Shown piece by piece: positions 1-5,576 of a DNA stretch of 9,520 bases; position 1 is the first letter of the stretch; each line of letters opens with the position of its first letter. The DNA lies in NCBI GenBank assembly GCA_017551405.1, contig JAFZLP010000102.1, positions 1 through 9,520 on the forward strand. Direction: 5' to 3'. The notes beneath the pieces were generated by a model. That model made no database searches, was not told the DNA's origin, and saw nothing but the letters and a program-made list of their open reading frames with translations. A program made the translations under genes and the position numbers. The DNA is from Bacteroidales bacterium (GTDB lineage: Bacteria > Bacteroidota > Bacteroidia > Bacteroidales > UBA932).

Positions 1-174
1 GAAGAGATAGCCGTAGTGAAAGCCTTCCTTGGAGCCAATACAGAGAACTTCATCAAGGCCATGGACGCTGTTGACCGGCAGTATGGCTCCATAGAAGCCT
101 ACCTGAAGGGCCCAATGGGCCTGACGGATGATGATATCCGTATCCTCAGGGAACGTTACCTTAACAATGAATGA
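1..174 (+). CDS. C-terminal end of a tyrosine phosphatase-like protein (5' part outside window)
   Basis: Frame 1 is open from the left edge to a TGA at 172-174, giving 57 residues. The tail contains a segment reading FIKAMDAVDRQYGSIEAYL followed by a short helix beginning GLTDDDIRILRERY. This resembles the C-terminal helical region of bacterial tyrosine/serine phosphatases of the Y_phosphatase3 type, whose members end with a similar 'YGS(V/I)xxYL...GL(T)xxxxxxLRxxxL' pattern. Those enzymes remove phosphate from phosphotyrosine or related substrates using a CxxxxxR catalytic loop, which would lie upstream and cannot be checked here. It is transcribed towards the tRNA-rplS unit, so the two transcripts converge. 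The assignment rests only on recall of the family's tail pattern and is therefore moderate. Confidence 0.55.
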   Translation, partial: EEIAVVKAFLGANTENFIKAMDAVDRQYGSIEAYLKGPMGLTDDDIRILRERYLNNE

Positions 175-205
175 AACAAGATATTTGAGAAAATCCTAAC
201 GGAGA

Positions 206-253
206 ACAACAGATTCAAAACTATTTTTGGGTAGCTTGCCTATAATCTGTTGT
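206..253. repeat. 10-base perfect inverted repeat with 28-base spacer
   Basis: ACAACAGATT at 206-215 is the exact reverse complement of AATCTGTTGT at 244-253. It begins 32 bases after the stop of the phosphatase-like gene. It could form a long-loop hairpin at the end of that transcript, but there is no T-tract directly after the right arm, so a classic intrinsic terminator is not supported. A recombination or protein-binding site next to the tRNA gene is another possibility. Confidence 0.5.
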
Positions 254-269
254 GCATTTGTTGTGCATT
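248..269. repeat. Tandem direct repeat, 11-base unit, two copies
   Basis: TGTTGTGCATT occurs at 248-258 and again, immediately adjacent and identical, at 259-269. The first copy overlaps the right arm of the inverted repeat at 206-253. The pair lies about 46 bases beyond the 3' end of tRNA-Arg. Short direct repeats next to a tRNA 3' end can be recombinase arm sites, but no integrase gene is visible, so the role is unknown. Confidence 0.6.
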
Positions 270-277
270 TTATATGA

Positions 278-311
278 AAAACCCCATCAGACGCGTGTCA
301 GACGGGGTTTT
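278..311 (-). terminator. Intrinsic terminator after tRNA-Arg / rplS
   Basis: AAAACCCC at 278-285 pairs with GGGGTTTT at 304-311. Inside, GAC/GTC form a second short helix around a GCGT loop, separated by a 4 x 4 internal loop. On the minus strand the G-rich arm runs into TTTTT, the expected U-tract, 4 bases beyond the tRNA-Arg 3' end. The stem is nearly symmetrical, so it may also stop plus-strand transcripts coming from the phosphatase-like gene. Confidence 0.8.
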
Positions 312-315
312 GAAG

Positions 316-389
316 TGACTCCTGCAGGACTCAAACCTGCAACCTTCTGATCCGTAGTCAGATGCTCTATTCAATTGAGCTAAGGAGCC
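316..389 (-). tRNA. tRNA-Arg (anticodon ACG)
   Basis: The reverse complement folds into a full 74-base cloverleaf: acceptor GGCTCCT/AGGAGTC (one G-U), D-stem GCTC/GAGC, anticodon stem TCTGA/TCAGA with loop CTACGGA, T-stem GCAGG/CCTGC, and discriminator A. The anticodon ACG (353-355) reads CGN arginine codons after A34 is deaminated to inosine by TadA. The 3' CCA is not encoded and must be added by the CCA-adding enzyme. The T-loop is TTTGAGT, with U rather than C at position 56, and the D-loop has A at the position that pairs with it (see findings). The gene lies 27 bases after the rplS stop on the same strand with no terminator between, so it is probably processed from the rplS transcript. 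Confidence 0.95.
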
Positions 390-416
390 GTTTACCGGCA
401 ACTTGGCCGGAAAGGT

Positions 417-812
417 TTAAGCCTCAGTCTTTTCTTCTGCCTTGACAGCCTTGGTGGCTACGCCCTTTTCCTTGATGCGAGCCTTCTTACCGGCAAGGTT
501 GCGGAGATAGAATATGCGGGCGCGACGCACTTTACCGACCTTGTTGACGGTAATGCTGTCGATAGCGGGACTCTGGAAGGGGAAAATCCTTTCGACTCCG
601 ATACCGCCGGACACCTTGCGAACCGTGAAGGTACGGGTGAGAGGGGTTGCACCGCTTATCTGGATGACCACACCGCGGAAGTCCTGCAGACGGAACTTGT
701 CGCCTTCCTTGATTTTGCAGGAAACGGTGATGGTATCACCGGCCTTGAACTCGGGGAACTTGCTGACGTTCTCGTTTACAAAAGACTGTTCAGCTACTTT
801 AAGTAAATCCAT
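417..812 (-). CDS. rplS: 50S ribosomal protein L19 (bL19)
   Basis: The 131-residue product matches bL19, which sits at the 30S-50S interface of the ribosome. Recognisable segments are FPEFKAGDTITVSCKIKEG near residue 19, FRGVVIQISG near 44, the FTVRKVSGGIGVERIFP stretch near 62-78, and the basic end VGKVRRARIFYLRNLAGKKARIKE. The usual bacterial protein is about 115 residues. The extra tail here (about residue 115 onwards) is rich in Lys, Glu and Ala, as often seen in Bacteroidetes. The ATG at 810-812 fits the family N-terminus (MDLLKVAEQ). There is no strong Shine-Dalgarno, only a weak AAAGAG just before the start. A promoter and a hairpin-forming leader lie upstream, and tRNA-Arg lies downstream in the same transcript. 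Confidence 0.97.
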   Translation of the reverse strand: MDLLKVAEQSFVNENVSKFPEFKAGDTITVSCKIKEGDKFRLQDFRGVVIQISGATPLTRTFTVRKVSGGIGVERIFPFQSPAIDSITVNKVGKVRRARIFYLRNLAGKKARIKEKGVATKAVKAEEKTEA

Positions 813-837
813 AACTCTTTAAATAACCTTACTCCTC

Positions 838-870
838 GCAGCGTCACTTAACCGTTAAATGAGAGGCTGC
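838..870 (-). promoter_or_regulatory. Structured 5' leader of rplS (candidate r-protein leader)
   Basis: On the minus strand GCAGC (870-866) pairs with GCTGC (842-838), enclosing a second stem CATTTA/TAAGTG (861-856 with 850-845, one G-U pair) around an ACGGT loop. The element starts about 10 bases after the predicted transcription start and ends 25 bases before the rplS ATG. Ribosomal protein genes are often autoregulated by such leaders, so a role in L19 feedback is plausible, but this is inference from structure and position. Confidence 0.5.
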
Positions 871-885
871 TTTCAAACAGGGCTG

Positions 886-915
886 CAAAGATAGAAATTA
901 TTTTTTACTCTGCAA
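886..915 (-). promoter_or_regulatory. Bacteroidetes-type promoter for rplS
   Basis: On the minus strand TATCTTTG (893-886) matches the -7 consensus TAnnTTTG. TTG (915-913) provides the -33 element with a 19-base spacer, as expected for the primary sigma factor of this phylum. The predicted transcript starts near 880, giving a leader of about 68 bases that contains the hairpin at 838-870. The promoter lies entirely in the gap between dnaJ and rplS, so rplS need not depend on the chaperone genes. Confidence 0.75.
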
Positions 916-925
916 GCACGTTTCG

Positions 926-2104
926 CTAAAAATATTGACTCTCTTTTTCGAACAGAGCCTTGTCGTCGCGGGAGGGATCCGGCTTTACAGCATCGGAAGC
1001 GGCGAGTTTCTCCACTGCCTCCTTGTCGGAGCCACGCAGCCTGCGGGGTATCCACACCAGGATCTTGACATACAAATCGCCTGTGCCATAACTGTTTACA
1101 GAGGGAAGGCCCTTGCCGCGCATGCGCACTACCGTGCCGGACTGGGTGCCCGGTTCAATCTTCAGGTCTACGGCCGAGCCAAGGGCCGGAACGCTGATGG
1201 TGGTGCCCAGCATGGCGTCGGTCACTGAAATCACACGGGTATAGAAAAGATTGTTGCCGTCGCGCTTGAGCTGGTTGTGCGGCTGTTCGTTTATCACCAC
1301 CAGGAGGTCGCCGTTCTCGCCGCCGCGGGGAGCGCTGTGGCCCTCGCCGCGCACGGTTATCTGCATTCCGTCTTCGACTCCCGCAGGGATGTTCACCTTC
1401 ACGGTCTCGCGGCGCCTTTCCACACCGGATCCGCCGCATTTACGGCAGGGATTGGAGACAATCTTGCCCTCGCCGCCGCACTGCGGGCAGGTGGAATAGG
1501 ATACGGAACGCCCGAAGAGCGTGTTCACCACCCTCTGGACCTGGCCGCTGCCGTGACAGGTGGGGCAGGTTTTGATGTCGGAGCTGTCCTTGGTGCCCTT
1601 GCCTCCGCATTCGGAGCAGGGGCGGTTGCGCTCGATCGACACTTCCTTGGTGCAGCCTTTGGCTATCTCCTCGAGGGTCAGGTTCACGCGTGTGCGTATG
1701 TCGCGCCCGCGGACGACCCTTGCCCCGCTCTGCTGCCTACCGCCGCCGAAAAACGAGTCGAAGGCCCCGCCGAACGCTCCCCCGAACGCCCCGCCGAACA
1801 GGTTGTTCAGAAGGTCGTCGAGGTTGCCGAAGCCCTGGCTGAAATCGGGGCCTGCAGAAGGATCCACCCCGGCAAAGCCGAACTGGTCGTATTTCGCCTT
1901 CTTCTGCGGATCGGACAGCACCGAATAGGCTTCCGACGCCTCCTTGAACTTCTCTTCGGCGTTCTTCTTTTCGGCGTCGGTGCCGGAGACCCAGCGGTCG
2001 GGATGCCACTTGAGGGCAGCCTTGCGGTAGGCCTGCTTTATTTCGTCTTCCGTGGCACTCTTCTGAATGCCGAGGACCTCGTAGTAATCTCTTTTTTCTG
2101 CCAT
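926..2104 (-). CDS. dnaJ: Chaperone protein DnaJ (Hsp40, type I)
   Basis: A complete 392-residue type I J-protein, the cytosolic co-chaperone that delivers unfolded substrates to DnaK and stimulates its ATPase. The J domain covers residues 5-75, with the essential HPD at 34-36. A Gly/Phe-rich linker follows (about 76-122), containing FGGA three times in a row at 103-114. The zinc-binding region has all four CxxCxGxG motifs, at 163-170, 180-187, 206-213 and 220-227. The C-terminal substrate-binding domains complete the protein. Length is close to the usual 370-390. The ATG at 2102-2104 begins [12 protein letters not shown], the standard N-terminus, and lies 4 bases after the grpE stop, so the pair is very probably co-translated. 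dnaK is not in the window, and no CIRCE or heat-shock promoter is visible. Confidence 0.98.
   Translation of the reverse strand: MAEKRDYYEVLGIQKSATEDEIKQAYRKAALKWHPDRWVSGTDAEKKNAEEKFKEASEAYSVLSDPQKKAKYDQFGFAGVDPSAGPDFSQGFGNLDDLLNNLFGGAFGGAFGGAFDSFFGGGRQQSGARVVRGRDIRTRVNLTLEEIAKGCTKEVSIERNRPCSECGGKGTKDSSDIKTCPTCHGSGQVQRVVNTLFGRSVSYSTCPQCGGEGKIVSNPCRKCGGSGVERRRETVKVNIPAGVEDGMQITVRGEGHSAPRGGENGDLLVVINEQPHNQLKRDGNNLFYTRVISVTDAMLGTTISVPALGSAVDLKIEPGTQSGTVVRMRGKGLPSVNSYGTGDLYVKILVWIPRRLRGSDKEAVEKLAASDAVKPDPSRDDKALFEKESQYF
1763..1798 (-). repeat. In-frame 12-base tandem repeat (FGGA x3) in dnaJ
   Basis: Three successive 12-base units each encode FGGA, in the Gly/Phe-rich linker of DnaJ (residues 103-114). 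The units differ at a few bases but keep the protein sequence. Such units can gain or lose copies by slippage without shifting the frame, so the linker length may vary between strains. Confidence 0.75.
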
Positions 2105-2108
2105 GGCT

Positions 2109-2648
2109 CTATGCTCCTACGACCACCTTTGCATAGCGCAGGATCTTGCCGGACAGCATGTAGCCGGTCTGGACCACGTCCAGCACAAGGCCCTTCTCCT
2201 GCTCGGAGGGAGCCGGAATCTGCGCCACGGCCTCGTGGAAATCGATATCGAATTTCTTACCTTTGGCCTCGATCACCTCGAGCCCCCTGGTCTTGAGATA
2301 AGCCATGAGCTTGTTGTAGATGAGAGCCGTGCCCTCCCTGGCAGCGGAGTCGGAAGATTTCTCCAGCACCTGAAGCGCCCTTTCGCAATCGTCGAGTACG
2401 GGCAGGAGGCCCTTGATAGTATCGGCGGATGCGGTGGACACCATATTCAGGCGCTCCTCTGCGCTGCGGCGGCGGAACGTCTCGAATTCCGCCATCAGGC
2501 GCAGGTAGTCGCCGTGCTCGGCCGACAATTTGTCAGTGAGCTCAACTACCTTTTTCTGGAGTTCCTCCTCCTTGGAGGGCTTGTTTTTGGGAGTCTTGGG
2601 CTCCTTCTTCACGGGAGCCTGCTTTGTTTCTTTATCTTTGTCTGCCAT
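2109..2648 (-). CDS. grpE: Nucleotide exchange factor GrpE
   Basis: GrpE releases ADP from DnaK and so drives the chaperone cycle with DnaJ. The product has 179 residues. A charged, low-complexity Lys/Glu/Pro N-terminus (1-30) leads into the long dimerising helix (about 28-75, including [16 protein letters not shown] and [14 protein letters not shown]). The C-terminal beta domain follows, with the family pattern [13 protein letters not shown] at 129-141 and [18 protein letters not shown] at 158-175. I start it at the ATG 2646-2648 (MADKDKE). A TTG three codons upstream (2655-2657) would add only MHI and is less likely. The stop is 4 bases before the dnaJ start. The 78-base gap to recN upstream has no convincing promoter, so grpE may be read from the bamD-recN transcript or from a weak unrecognised promoter. 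Confidence 0.97.
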   Translation of the reverse strand: MADKDKETKQAPVKKEPKTPKNKPSKEEELQKKVVELTDKLSAEHGDYLRLMAEFETFRRRSAEERLNMVSTASADTIKGLLPVLDDCERALQVLEKSSDSAAREGTALIYNKLMAYLKTRGLEVIEAKGKKFDIDFHEAVAQIPAPSEQEKGLVLDVVQTGYMLSGKILRYAKVVVGA

Positions 2649-2706
2649 GATATGCAAGTGGTTTTTCTTCTTTTAGACAAGCAAATCCTCTGCCAGCGGC
2701 GCCGGA

Positions 2707-2721
2707 TTGACTTTTTGTCAA
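2707..2721. repeat. Short perfect inverted repeat between recN and grpE
   Basis: TTGAC (2707-2711) and GTCAA (2717-2721) are exact reverse complements separated by five T (five A on the coding strand). The element lies just after the recN stop. The stem is only 5 bp and no T-tract follows on the minus strand, so it is weak as a terminator. It could mark a processing or protein-binding site, or be chance. Confidence 0.35.
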
Positions 2722-2726
2722 ACCCG

Positions 2727-4370
2727 TCAGCCCAGAAGCGACTCCGCGTTCGCGATGGCTTCGGGAGTGATGGAGGCCCCGCTCAGAAGACGGGCGATTT
2801 CCATGACGCGGTCGCGCCCCTGCGCCCTGCGGATGGAGCTGACGTCCGCCGTTTTTTCCACGACGAAATGGGCGTCGCCCTTGGCGGCCACCTGCGGCAG
2901 ATGCGTTATCGCAATGACCTGCATATCTTTTCCCATATCGCAGATCATGCTGCCCATCCTGTCGGCGGCGCTGCCCGAAACGCCGGTGTCTATCTCGTCG
3001 AAAATCATGGTGGGCATGCCCACGTAGCGGGCCATCATCGCCTTGAGACAGAGCATGATACGGGAGATTTCGCCGCCTGAGGCACAGGCCCCCACATCGG
3101 AAGGATGCGAGCCCGTGGAGGAGAAAGCGAACAGCACTCCGTCGGAACCTGTGAGCCCGGGTTCGGAGTGCGTCAGCTGCACCTCGAAGACAGCCCGGTC
3201 AAGCTCGAGGAACCTGAGCGAATCGGCTATCTGCCCGGCAAAGGTCGGTGCGGCCTTCGAGCGCGCATCGTGCAGGGCCCGGCAAAGCTCGGAATGGCGT
3301 TCCTTCACAAGGACGATACGCTTTTCCAGTTCCGCCAGCTCCTCTTCGAGCGAATCGGAATCGAACAGCATCGAGGAATACTTGTCCCTCAGGGCGATCA
3401 GTTCCTCTTCGGTGCGGCAGCCATGCTTCTGTAAAAGGCTATAAATCAGCCCCATGCGATCTTCCACGGCCTGCAGCCTGTCCTCCGACACCTCCACCTT
3501 TGAAGCGGCGGCTTCGATACTGCTCCTGATGTCGTCGAGTTCTATCCGGGACGACCGGATACGGCCCGTCAGTTCGTCCATTCCGGGAAGATATTTGCTG
3601 ATTTTGTCGAGCAGGCGCCCCGCCTCCTTGAGCGAAGCGTCCAGCGACATGCCTTCCTCCGCCTCGAAACAGGCGACAGCGCCGCCCAGCGCCTCGCGGA
3701 TGGATTCCGCATTGGCAAGCTGCTTCTGCTCGGCATCGAGGGCTTCAAGCTCCCCTTCCTGCAGGCGGGCATCATCGAGCTGTTTCCACTGCGCCTCGTT
3801 GTAGCTGCGGTCGGCCGTGAGGGCCTGCAGCCTGCGCTCCGCCTCCCCTTTCCGGGAGAGGAGCCCATGCAGCTCCCGCCAGCACTCTCCGCACTGCGCC
3901 AGAAGCTCCGCATTACCGGCGAAATGGTCCAGCACGGAAAGCTGGAAACGCTTGTCGGTGAGGATGAGGTTGTTGTTCTGGGAATGGATGTCCACCAGAT
4001 GGGATGCGCATTCGGAAAGGACGCCCACGTTCACCGGGGAGTCATTCACAAAGGAGCGGGACCTGCCGCTGGCGTACACCACCCTGCGGATGATGAGGCT
4101 GCGGTCTTCCGCCCACTCCACACCGCTTTCTTCCAGAAAGGAACGGAGGCTTTCGTCCGGCAGCGAGAACTCCCCTTCCACAACGCAGTCGTCGGCTCCG
4201 GAGGCCAGCACTGAAGAATCGGCCCTGGCTCCCAGCAGGAGCTGGAGGGCGCCCAGGAGGATGCTCTTTCCGGCACCGGTCTGCCCGGTAATAATGCTCA
4301 GACCCCCCGGAAAGGAAACATCCAGGGAGTCTATGAGTACGTAATTGCGTATGTGCAGGGAGGACAGCAA
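2727..4370 (-). CDS. recN: DNA repair protein RecN
   Basis: RecN is an SMC-like ATPase that acts in recombinational repair of double-strand breaks. The 547-residue product has the typical N-terminus LSSLHIRNYVLID and the Walker A motif GQTGAGKS at residues 29-36. A long coiled-coil middle follows (about 160-380), broken near its centre. The C-terminal head has signature SGGE at 431-434, Walker B MIFDE ending at 459, the following DTGVSG, and the switch histidine in THLPQ (H490). Length is normal (about 550). The start is TTG (4368-4370). The in-frame TAA only three codons upstream is the stop of rpoZ, no ATG is available near the N-terminus, and the sequence right after TTG is already the conserved family start. 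Six bases separate it from rpoZ, suggesting coupled translation. Confidence 0.97.
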   Translation of the reverse strand: MLSSLHIRNYVLIDSLDVSFPGGLSIITGQTGAGKSILLGALQLLLGARADSSVLASGADDCVVEGEFSLPDESLRSFLEESGVEWAEDRSLIIRRVVYASGRSRSFVNDSPVNVGVLSECASHLVDIHSQNNNLILTDKRFQLSVLDHFAGNAELLAQCGECWRELHGLLSRKGEAERRLQALTADRSYNEAQWKQLDDARLQEGELEALDAEQKQLANAESIREALGGAVACFEAEEGMSLDASLKEAGRLLDKISKYLPGMDELTGRIRSSRIELDDIRSSIEAAASKVEVSEDRLQAVEDRMGLIYSLLQKHGCRTEEELIALRDKYSSMLFDSDSLEEELAELEKRIVLVKERHSELCRALHDARSKAAPTFAGQIADSLRFLELDRAVFEVQLTHSEPGLTGSDGVLFAFSSTGSHPSDVGACASGGEISRIMLCLKAMMARYVGMPTMIFDEIDTGVSGSAADRMGSMICDMGKDMQVIAITHLPQVAAKGDAHFVVEKTADVSSIRRAQGRDRVMEIARLLSGASITPEAIANAESLLG

Positions 4371-4376
4371 GGGAAC

Positions 4377-4703
4377 TTATTTGATGATGTTCTCGTTGTT
4401 GGCCACCTTGTAGTAAAGCTCGTTGTTCTCGAATTCGGAGATGGCGATCAGCCCGGGCTTGGGCAGGCGCTCGTAGTATTTGGAGATTTCTATCTGCTCC
4501 TTGTTCTCGAACACCTCGTCCTTGGTATCGCGTTCGTTCTTGAAGTCTTCCAGCTTTTTGCTGAGTTCTTTCTTTTCGTCCATGGCAATCTTGTTGGCCC
4601 TCCTGGAGAGGATCACACATGTCTCGTAGATGTTGCCAGTGGGTTCAGCGAGGTTCCTTACGTCCCTCGTGATGGTGTTTCCAGGTACTTTCTTTATATC
4701 CAT
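4377..4703 (-). CDS. rpoZ: RNA polymerase omega subunit, Bacteroidetes (Rpb6-like) type
   Basis: The 108-residue protein matches the omega/Rpb6-like subunit of Bacteroidetes RNA polymerase, which binds the beta' subunit and helps enzyme assembly. Family marks are TGNIYETCVILSRRANKIA (about residues 22-40), the helical charged stretch ELSKKLEDF, and FENKEQIEISKYYERLPKPGLIAISEF (about 65-91). The ATG at 4701-4703 gives MDIKKVPGNTITRDV, similar to related proteins. The gene sits 36 bases after bamD and 6 bases before recN, a bamD-rpoZ order I recall as common in Bacteroidales. No promoter is visible in the bamD-rpoZ gap, which instead contains a short hairpin. The family is recognised from memory of homologues rather than from a catalytic motif. 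Confidence 0.85.
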   Translation of the reverse strand: MDIKKVPGNTITRDVRNLAEPTGNIYETCVILSRRANKIAMDEKKELSKKLEDFKNERDTKDEVFENKEQIEISKYYERLPKPGLIAISEFENNELYYKVANNENIIK

Positions 4704-4716
4704 AGCAATAGTTGTA

Positions 4717-4730
4717 CACCCCGGCGGGTG
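4717..4730 (-). other. Short hairpin between bamD and rpoZ
   Basis: CACCC (4717-4721) and GGGTG (4726-4730) pair around a four-base loop. It lies in the 36-base gap between bamD and rpoZ on the shared transcript. No T-tract follows on the minus strand, so it is unlikely to terminate. It might slow RNA decay or attenuate downstream genes, or have no role. Confidence 0.35.
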
Positions 4731-4739
4731 CGGAAAGTT

Positions 4740-5525
4740 TCAATTTCTTTGTTTTACCTTTTCGTGCAGGCCGTCAAGCTCCTTGCGGTACCTGGACTCG
4801 GGGTACTCGCCTATGAAGTTGAAATAGTCGTCCTCGAATACCATGTAGCGTTCCTTCTGCTTTTCAGGGATGGAAAGGAAGGCATATTTGTAGGAAGACA
4901 TGGCGGTGAGATACAGGATATCTTCGCGGTAACGGTTTTCAGAATTGTCCTTGAGGACATTCTTGAGGGCCACGCGGGCGGCCTTGTAGTCCTCCATGGT
5001 ATAGTAGATTTTCGCGTTCTCGTAGGCCTTGCGGTCGAGGCGACCGTTGAGATCTTCCAGCATACGACCGCATGCAGCGGAATGCACGTTGTTCGGATGA
5101 TTGGTCATGTACTCGCCGATGGCGGCTACCGCTGCATAAGTGGGAGTCTGGTCAAGCTCGTACCGGTATGTGGCCTTGTAGAGGCAGTCCACGCGCAGGA
5201 ACTCCGCGTTTTCTGCGAAGGGGCTGCGGGGGAATTTGGCAAGGAAGTTCTTGAAATTGGTTTCGGCCGTGACATAGTCGCTGTTGCGGTAGTTGCTCAG
5301 GCCCCAGTAGTACTGCACCGTGTCGTCCTGGGCGGTGCCGTTGGTGAGCACGGACATGTTTTCGAAGAGGTCCGCCGCCTTGGAATACTTCCCCTGGTTG
5401 AAGAGGTCGAACGCCATGGCGTATTTGGCCTGCAGGTCGTTACCCTGCAGGACCGCTTCGTATGGAGACTTGCACGAAGCGAGGGCGAGCACAGCCACAA
5501 CGACTGCTGTAATACGTATTTTCAT
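4740..5525 (-). CDS. bamD: Outer membrane protein assembly lipoprotein BamD
   Basis: BamD is the essential lipoprotein partner of BamA in inserting beta-barrel proteins into the outer membrane. The 261-residue product begins with a lipoprotein signal whose lipobox LASC places the lipidated cysteine at residue 18. It is followed by TPR-like helical repeats with alternating Tyr/Ala positions, for example AFDLFNQGKYSKAADLFENM at 38-57 and TAETNFKNFLAKFPRSPFAENAEF at 86-109, the second being the typical 'F...(F/Y)P.S.(F/Y)..A' BamD pattern. A late FNFIGEYPESRYRKEL (236-250) repeats that pattern. I use the ATG at 5523-5525 (MKIRIT). An in-frame ATG at 5532-5534 would add MDS and leave almost no leader. 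The longer open frame continuing to about 6026 is the antisense of the Fur-like gene and is not coding. Confidence 0.93.
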   Translation of the reverse strand: MKIRITAVVVAVLALASCKSPYEAVLQGNDLQAKYAMAFDLFNQGKYSKAADLFENMSVLTNGTAQDDTVQYYWGLSNYRNSDYVTAETNFKNFLAKFPRSPFAENAEFLRVDCLYKATYRYELDQTPTYAAVAAIGEYMTNHPNNVHSAACGRMLEDLNGRLDRKAYENAKIYYTMEDYKAARVALKNVLKDNSENRYREDILYLTAMSSYKYAFLSIPEKQKERYMVFEDDYFNFIGEYPESRYRKELDGLHEKVKQRN

Positions 5526-5542
5526 CGAGTCCATAGGAATTG

Positions 5543-5550
5543 CAAAGTTA
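5543..5550 (-). promoter_or_regulatory. -7 element of the bamD promoter
   Basis: On the minus strand TAACTTTG (5550-5543) is a perfect TAnnTTTG box. Transcription would start near 5537, about 12 bases before the ATG at 5525. The -33 element is weak: TCTG lies about 20 bases upstream. The box faces a plus-strand -7-like box at 5563-5570, so the two promoters overlap. Confidence 0.6.
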
Positions 5551-5570
5551 TTAAAAAATACGGATATTTG
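5548..5570 (+). promoter_or_regulatory. Probable -7 element of the Fur-like gene promoter
   Basis: GATATTTG (5563-5570) differs from TAnnTTTG only at the first base. A TTG at 5540-5542 stands 20 bases upstream as a possible -33 element, falling next to and partly within the opposing bamD promoter. The predicted start near 5576 almost coincides with the GTG start codon at 5577, so the transcript would be leaderless or nearly so. Confidence 0.45.
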
Positions 5571-5576
5571 CAGACA

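Noticed and set aside
2649..2726. Possible heat-shock promoter or CIRCE operator before grpE
   Set aside because: No TTAGCACTC-type dyad is present, and the only -7-like match (ending GATTTG) lacks a TTG at the right distance.
1277..3080. Two long plus-strand open frames (339 and 325 codons) opposite dnaJ, grpE and recN
   Set aside because: They show no recognisable family pattern and mirror strongly conserved minus-strand genes.
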